NCBI RefSeq assembly: GCF_947500265.1 | Contig: NZ_CANMRN010000012.1 | Span: 1 to 64,000 of the forward strand | Direction of reading: 5' to 3' | Length of the DNA: 64,000 nt | From: an uncultured Psychrobacter sp. | GTDB lineage: Bacteria; Pseudomonadota; Gammaproteobacteria; Pseudomonadales; Moraxellaceae | Shown: piece by piece, positions 59,572 to 64,000 of the stretch | Numbering within the stretch: the first letter of the stretch is position 1 | Layout: the number at the start of each line of letters is the position of its first letter | Notes under the pieces: generated by a model | The model's input: only the letters and a program-made list of their open reading frames with translations | Databases searched by the model: none | Told to the model about the DNA's origin: nothing | Made by a program: the position numbers and the translations under genes

Positions 59572-60600
59572 TTAGGTGTCCCAAATACGTGGACGACAAG
59601 GCTCAAGTTGCCACCAATGATCTCGCAAGACTTCTCTCAGCTGATAAAACGCTTCAAAACAACCACGTACATCTGAGCCGATGTAGCGGATATTGATCGC
59701 TTGGCAATTATGAGTGCAGTAGACAGGCAGTTGTGCTTGAGCAATGACTTGACGTAATGCTACGACAGTATTATCTAGATAGCGGGTCAATGATTGCTTG
59801 ATAGTTGCTTGGGCTGTTTCGGTCGATTGCATAGTCTGTGACGCGGAGAGTGCAAGATTGTCATGGACATCGCTTAAGCTTGGTACTGCCCAAAACGATC
59901 CATAAATATGCTGGTTCGCTAATCCTAAATTTGAGGTAAACCAGCGACTTTGTGCTGCCTGCGCCACTCGCTCAGCAACGATAACCTTGCCATCTCGGTA
60001 GATATTCAATCCAGTATGATAACGCCCTTGCAAAAACTGCTCGTCGTAAGCTTGTCGCCCAAATACGCTAATCTCCCATGTTAGTAGACTAGATGAATCT
60101 GTCAAATCGAAGCGACTCACTGCATGCATATTGGCTTCGTTATAAATGATACTCTCTTGCGGCAGCCATTCTAAACGGGTATGTACTGCGAGTTTGGCCT
60201 GTACATGTTGGCTTGCATAGGCAGCTATTTCATTTTGACCCATACTTTGATGAGCAACGTCGCTGCCTAAAGAAGATTTATGTTTTTGACTGACACTGTC
60301 CTTGCCGTACCATTTACCTGCCCCTGGTGTGGTGATAACAGTATGGCTACCACTATCTAAGTTTAGGTCTATGGTCAGCGTATCACCGCCTGCGATACCT
60401 GCTGGCGGGTATAACATCAGTATGTGACAAATACCCTGCTGTACGCTTGGCTCAGGATACAGAGCACGCTGTACCATCAAGGCACCCGTATGCTTACGAT
60501 GATAAAGCCGCGTTTTTGAGTTATCAGCCGTACCCTCTTTGGCCGTACTTGTACTGCTAACAGTGTCAAAGCTTAATGCTAAAGAAGAGGCCCAACTCAT
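59572..60600 (-). CDS. ureD: Urease accessory protein UreD
   Basis: 342 residues (Klebsiella UreD about 270). The scaffold that, with UreF and UreG, opens apo-urease to nickel. LMLYPPAGIAGGDTLTIDL with VITTPGAGKWYG and YNEANMHAVSRFDL are the conserved blocks; the end RPRIWDT is the usual. First gene of the operon ureD-A-BC-E-F-G-J. Polar extra segments rich in Ser and Thr account for the length. ATG at 60600 has no clear ribosome site. Confidence 0.93.
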   Translation of the reverse strand: MSWASSLALSFDTVSSTSTAKEGTADNSKTRLYHRKHTGALMVQRALYPEPSVQQGICHILMLYPPAGIAGGDTLTIDLNLDSGSHTVITTPGAGKWYGKDSVSQKHKSSLGSDVAHQSMGQNEIAAYASQHVQAKLAVHTRLEWLPQESIIYNEANMHAVSRFDLTDSSSLLTWEISVFGRQAYDEQFLQGRYHTGLNIYRDGKVIVAERVAQAAQSRWFTSNLGLANQHIYGSFWAVPSLSDVHDNLALSASQTMQSTETAQATIKQSLTRYLDNTVVALRQVIAQAQLPVYCTHNCQAINIRYIGSDVRGCFEAFYQLREVLRDHWWQLEPCRPRIWDT

Positions 60601-61041
60601 TTTATATACTCATTTACCAATTAAATATGTTTCAGTATTTTGTATGGCAGCTATCATCTGCTATCCGTTAAAAACTCTATTGCCAATCGTTAACTACCGT
60701 TCATTAGCGACAGTAATATCAGCATAATAACGGAGAAATACAGCGTACACCATTTATTGTGCACAGCGCACCATGATAAATCAAAGCGTCAATGTTTTTA
60801 TTGATACAAGCATTATGCCAACTCTCAATAGCAGATAATCAAATAGACAACCTTACCGGCTCAAAACTTTGATTTGTCTGTGCTTTTTTCTATTTAACTT
60901 AAATGATAAAAACAACACTATATTTCTAGCTATTTTCTAAACGTTTTTTGAGCCTCAGTCATTTATAAAATTAGCAGATATTTGCACCAAAACAGTACAT
61001 TTTGTCCATAACAGTGCATTTTTTAGCGCTATTGTTAGCGC

Positions 61042-61060
61042 AATATCCTCAGAGGATATT
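61042..61060. promoter_or_regulatory. Palindrome, operator candidate
   Basis: AATATCCTC-A-GAGGATATT is a perfect 9-1-9 inverted repeat, flanked by other short repeats. It lies about 440 bases from ureD and 420 from clpP. Which regulator could use it is unknown. Confidence 0.45.
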
Positions 61061-61366
61061 AGATAAGCAAAAATACTAAACGCATAACTATTTGCAGGCT
61101 CAGTCAGTAAGATAGGTAGATTGTAGGGCTATTAATCAGGTATTCTATGTTAAAAAGTCAGGTCAAACATGATTTACGCTCTTTGTATCGATATAGACAC
61201 TGTAGATACAGGTACTATCAATATCTGTACGACTTGATAATAGATAAGATAGTATTTATCTACTTCTAGACGCATTTTTAGTATAAGTTTCAATATAAGC
61301 AATGAGTCCTAGCAATATCGGAGAGTCACTTTTTCAGCTATTTTATGCACAAACCAGTTTTATAGG

Positions 61367-61393
61367 CTTGAATAGTGAGCGCAGCCCCCTTAT
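61367..61393 (+). promoter_or_regulatory. Sigma-32 heat-shock type promoter of clpP
   Basis: CTTGAA (61367-61372) and CCCCTTAT (61386-61393) with a 13-base spacer match the sigma-32 consensus CTTGAA...CCCCAT-T. The start codon of clpP is about 85 bases downstream. clpP is heat-induced in Escherichia coli. Confidence 0.65.
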
Positions 61394-61477
61394 AAACAAC
61401 CCATTAGTCAAAAACTACTAGACAATAAAATCATTCAATCCATTTTTATTTTATACATTTATCGATAGGACTTTTCT

Positions 61478-62152
61478 ATGACAGATTATGATCGCATCAC
61501 TGCCAACCCGCATTTTGATATGCTGATGAGTGCGCACAAAGAAGTACAGACCACACAAGCGGCTTTAGTACCTATGGTGGTTGAACAGTCCTCACGCGGT
61601 GAACGCTCGTTTGATATTTTTTCACGCCTATTACGTGAGCGCGTTATCTTTTTGACCGGTCAGGTCGAAGACAACATGGCTAACCTTATCGTTGCCCAGT
61701 TACTATTCTTAGAAGCTGAAAACCCTGACAAAGATATCCATTTGTATATCAACTCACCAGGCGGCTCAGTAAGCGCTGGCTTGGCTATTTTTGATACCAT
61801 GAACTTCATCAAACCTGAAGTATCTACTATCTGTATGGGCGGTGCTTATAGCATGGGTTCATTCCTATTAGCCGCTGGTCAAAAAGGCAAGCGCTATTCA
61901 CTTGCTAATGCTCGTGTCATGATTCACCAGCCTTCAGGCGGCGCGCAGGGTCAAGCAACTGATATCGAAATTAACGCTCGTGAAATCCTTAAAACTCGTG
62001 CACGTCTAAATAGTATCTTAGCTGAGCGCACTGGTCAGCCAGTAGAAAAAATCGAAAAAGACGTTGAGCGTGATTATTGGTTAGATGCTCAAGAAGCCAA
62101 AGAGTATGGTTTGGTTGACGAAGTATTAGAGCGTCGCCCTGAGTCTTTGTAA
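61478..62152 (+). CDS. clpP: ATP-dependent Clp protease proteolytic subunit
   Basis: 224 residues (Escherichia coli 207 with propeptide). Catalytic Ser125 in [14 protein letters not shown], His150 in [13 protein letters not shown] and an Asp in [12 protein letters not shown] complete the triad; [18 protein letters not shown] is the glycine-rich oxyanion region. The first 30 residues include a propeptide. It forms double heptameric rings and is fed by ClpX. TAGGA precedes ATG. 186 bases before clpX. Heat-shock-like promoter upstream. Confidence 0.97.
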   Translation: MTDYDRITANPHFDMLMSAHKEVQTTQAALVPMVVEQSSRGERSFDIFSRLLRERVIFLTGQVEDNMANLIVAQLLFLEAENPDKDIHLYINSPGGSVSAGLAIFDTMNFIKPEVSTICMGGAYSMGSFLLAAGQKGKRYSLANARVMIHQPSGGAQGQATDIEINAREILKTRARLNSILAERTGQPVEKIEKDVERDYWLDAQEAKEYGLVDEVLERRPESL

Positions 62153-62338
62153 TCTAAGCATTAATGTGATGCCTCTTCATTTAGAGTGCAATCATAAGAC
62201 CTTTTATAGTTTATTTGCCGTACGATAAACCGTTATCAATGTCATGCCCGACTATTAGAGGGTATGACCATTGAATGAATACGATAATCGATCTACTACA
62301 AATAAACTAACCAGTTTTAAATTTTAGGAGCGCCTTTT

Positions 62339-63613
62339 ATGGCAGAAGATAATACCCCGCAATGTTCGTTTTGCGGTAAAGCCAAAAGCGATGTACAGCA
62401 ACTGATTGCTGCTGACGATGCCAATATCTGCAATGAATGTATCGAGCTATGTACTGACTTAATCGCAGACAGCGCAGAGCACGGTGATGATGATAGCGAA
62501 GTAGATACTTCTTGGGTCAATAAAAAACTACCAACGCCAAAAGAGCTGCGTGCCAAGCTTGATGAATATGTCATCGGTCAGGACGCTGCCAAAAAAGCAT
62601 TGGCTGTTGCCGTCTATAACCATTACAAACGTCTAAAAGTTAGCCAAACGCTAGCTAACGACAGCAAAAAAGCCAAGATCGGCGCTGACGATGCAATGGT
62701 AGAATTGGCTAAGAGTAATATCTTGCTAATCGGTCCAACTGGTTCTGGTAAGACATTACTTGCGCAAACCTTGGCTCGTCTGCTAGATGTGCCTTTTGCG
62801 ATGGCTGATGCTACAACGTTGACCGAAGCTGGTTATGTTGGTGAAGACGTTGAAAACATCGTACAAAAGCTACTTCAGGCTTCTGACTATGATGTAGCCA
62901 AAGCTGAGCAAGGTATCATCTATATTGATGAAATCGACAAAATCAGTAAAAAAGGTGACAATCCATCTATCACCCGTGATGTATCAGGTGAAGGCGTACA
63001 GCAAGCGTTGCTAAAGCTAATCGAAGGTACTGTGGCTGCTATCCCGCCGCACGGTGGTCGTAAGCACCCGCAGCAAGAGCTGATCCAAGTTGATACCAGC
63101 AACATCCTAATCATCGTTGGCGGCGCGTTTGCTGGACTTGATAAAGTCATTCAGCAACGTACCGAAAAAGGCGGTATCGGCTTTAACGCTGATGTCAGCT
63201 CAAAAGACGACAGCCGTCGCAGCTCAGACTTGCTACAAGAAGTCGAGCCAGAAGATTTGATCAAGTTTGGTCTGATTCCTGAGCTGATCGGTCGTCTACC
63301 TGTACTTGCAGCGCTAAAAGAGCTTGATGAAGAAGCACTGGTACAAATCTTGACGGAACCTAAGAACGCACTGGTAAAACAGTACAAGTACTTGTTTGAC
63401 ATGGAAGGTGCTGAAATTAGCTTTACTCAAGAAGCCCTAGATGCCATCGCCAAAAAAGCAATGGAGCGCAAGACAGGTGCTCGTGGTCTACGTTCAATTG
63501 TAGAAAACGCCCTGCTTGAGACTATGTATGAGCTACCTTCTATGGAAAATGCTAAAACTGTAATGGTTGATGCGGACGTTATCAATGAAGGTAAAGTACC
63601 TAAAATTGCTTAA
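62339..63613 (+). CDS. clpX: ATP-dependent Clp protease ATP-binding subunit ClpX
   Basis: 424 residues, the family's usual length. An N-terminal zinc domain has two CxxC pairs (CSFCGKA and ICNECIELC), then an AAA+ domain with Walker [10 protein letters not shown], Walker [10 protein letters not shown], and pore and sensor motifs ([20 protein letters not shown]). It unfolds substrates and passes them into ClpP. TAGGAG lies ahead of ATG 62339. Follows clpP in the usual order. Confidence 0.98.
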   Translation: MAEDNTPQCSFCGKAKSDVQQLIAADDANICNECIELCTDLIADSAEHGDDDSEVDTSWVNKKLPTPKELRAKLDEYVIGQDAAKKALAVAVYNHYKRLKVSQTLANDSKKAKIGADDAMVELAKSNILLIGPTGSGKTLLAQTLARLLDVPFAMADATTLTEAGYVGEDVENIVQKLLQASDYDVAKAEQGIIYIDEIDKISKKGDNPSITRDVSGEGVQQALLKLIEGTVAAIPPHGGRKHPQQELIQVDTSNILIIVGGAFAGLDKVIQQRTEKGGIGFNADVSSKDDSRRSSDLLQEVEPEDLIKFGLIPELIGRLPVLAALKELDEEALVQILTEPKNALVKQYKYLFDMEGAEISFTQEALDAIAKKAMERKTGARGLRSIVENALLETMYELPSMENAKTVMVDADVINEGKVPKIA

Positions 63614-63631
63614 TTTATAATTAATATAAAC

Positions 63632-63653
63632 AGTCCGTTATCATTAACGGACT
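63632..63653. repeat. Hairpin after clpX
   Basis: AGTCCGTTA and TAACGGACT pair around a 4-base loop. No T-run follows directly; the true terminator is probably the next hairpin. Confidence 0.5.
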
Positions 63654-63656
63654 ACT

Positions 63657-63694
63657 AAAAAGCGTCTGGCTAAATTAGCTCAGGCGCTTTTTTT
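63657..63694 (+). terminator. Terminator after clpX
   Basis: AAAAGCGTCTG pairs with CAGGCGCTTTT (one G-T pair) around an 11-base loop, followed by seven T in total. Confidence 0.75.
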
Positions 63695-63939
63695 ATGCCT
63701 ATTATTTAACCAATTTGTTTGTTAGATAGCTTGCCTACTAGATAACTCGTCTATTGAAAATTGGCGACATTCATTACGTCTACTCTGAAATGACAGCAGC
63801 GTTTATCAATCTCGAGTAAACGTCAGTGCAAACCATGCTAATGTAGATAGACTATTTTGACCTTTATACTTTATTTCTATATACCGCAAGATATAGCCCG
63901 TACAACCCATATGATTAATAAGACAAAGGATTGTTTACT
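63695..63939. other. Spacer before the last gene, nothing recognised
   Basis: The rest of the 326-base gap after clpX is AT-rich, with no gene or clear operator. Confidence 0.35.
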
Positions 63940-64000
63940 ATGCTCAACCATGTGACCGCTATGGCGACTTCATTGCGCCAACATTTACCGTTTTCTTCTA
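63940..64000 (+). CDS. Start of an unidentified gene, runs off the window
   Basis: ATG at 63940 with AAAGGA about 10 bases ahead opens a frame of 20 codons to the edge (MLNHVTAMATSLRQHLPFSS). It is not the N-terminus of Lon, which often follows clpX in other bacteria. Too short to assign. Confidence 0.5.
   Translation, partial: MLNHVTAMATSLRQHLPFSS

Larger units (their letters stand above)
60601..61477. other. Long regulatory region between ureD and clpP
   Basis: An 877-base stretch with no gene, shared by divergent ureD and clpP. It holds, from left to right: direct repeats AACAGTACATTTT / AACAGTGCATTTT (60991-61003 and 61010-61022), direct repeats TAGCGC (61024 and 61036), a perfect 19-base palindrome (61042-61060), and a heat-shock-like promoter near clpP (61367-61393). 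Confidence 0.5.

Noticed and set aside
60759-60775. Possible NtrC or sigma-54 site before ureD (GTGCACAGCGCAC)
   Set aside because: The half-sites face the wrong way and spacing does not fit NtrC; the TTGGCA..GC string near 60830 has the wrong spacing for sigma-54.

Overview
The window looks like a stretch of core chromosome from a gammaproteobacterium of the family Moraxellaceae, most likely Psychrobacter. This is inferred from gene content, gene order, protein sequence style and moderate GC; no database search was possible. No phage, plasmid, transposase, CRISPR array, rRNA or tRNA gene was seen. Nearly every long reading frame belongs to a recognisable family.

Layout. 1-3950: the str operon on the minus strand (rpsL, rpsG, fusA, start of tuf), with a near-consensus promoter ahead of rpsL and another ahead of tuf. 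4228-8802: an EcsC-family gene, then fabB-pabB. 8958-14131: minus-strand ibaG-murA-hisG-hisD-hisC, an order shared with Pseudomonas and Acinetobacter relatives. 14296-19256: an esterase, a dual-BON lipoprotein (DolP-like) and yraN, divergent from rsmI and a PfkB-family kinase. 19372-21634: metY and nfuA. 22218-26875: a hydrolase, then the two-step nicotinamide salvage pair nadM-Nudix and nadV, with an SGNH hydrolase overlapping nadV. 26987-36073: L31 type B, YceI, a FemAB/GNAT-like protein, a small lipoprotein, a flavoprotein, a LOG protein, another hydrolase, an ExoX-like nuclease and an M23 peptidase. 36181-38600: phoB-phoR and dtd with a Pho box. 38682-38840: a palindromic MITE-like element just before psd. 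39805-45098: an HD hydrolase, an isochorismatase-family hydrolase and fadBA. 45965-51704: ispA, a DUF72 gene, an unknown gene, an SDR, sodB and rdgB. 52239-63613: tig, clpP and clpX, with a complete urease operon on the opposite strand lying between tig and clpP.

The most unusual item is that urease operon (ureD, ureA, a fused ureB-ureC gene, ureE, ureF, ureG, hupE/ureJ). Its beta and alpha subunits form one 729-residue polypeptide in which every nickel and active-site residue is kept at a constant offset of 143 from Klebsiella numbering. The operon interrupts the normally contiguous tig-clpP-clpX cluster. Other points of interest are a PhoR-type kinase with no membrane segment whose start is fixed by an in-frame stop, a Pho box upstream of phoB, a sigma-32-like promoter before clpP, an attenuator-like leader on rpsL mRNA, and two single genes each bracketed by near-identical terminator hairpins.

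How the genes work together: the window mixes translation (str operon, L31B, RsmI, Dtd), protein quality control (trigger factor, ClpXP), lipid metabolism (FabB, Psd, FadBA, IspA), histidine, folate and methionine synthesis, NAD salvage, phosphate sensing and nitrogen acquisition from urea.
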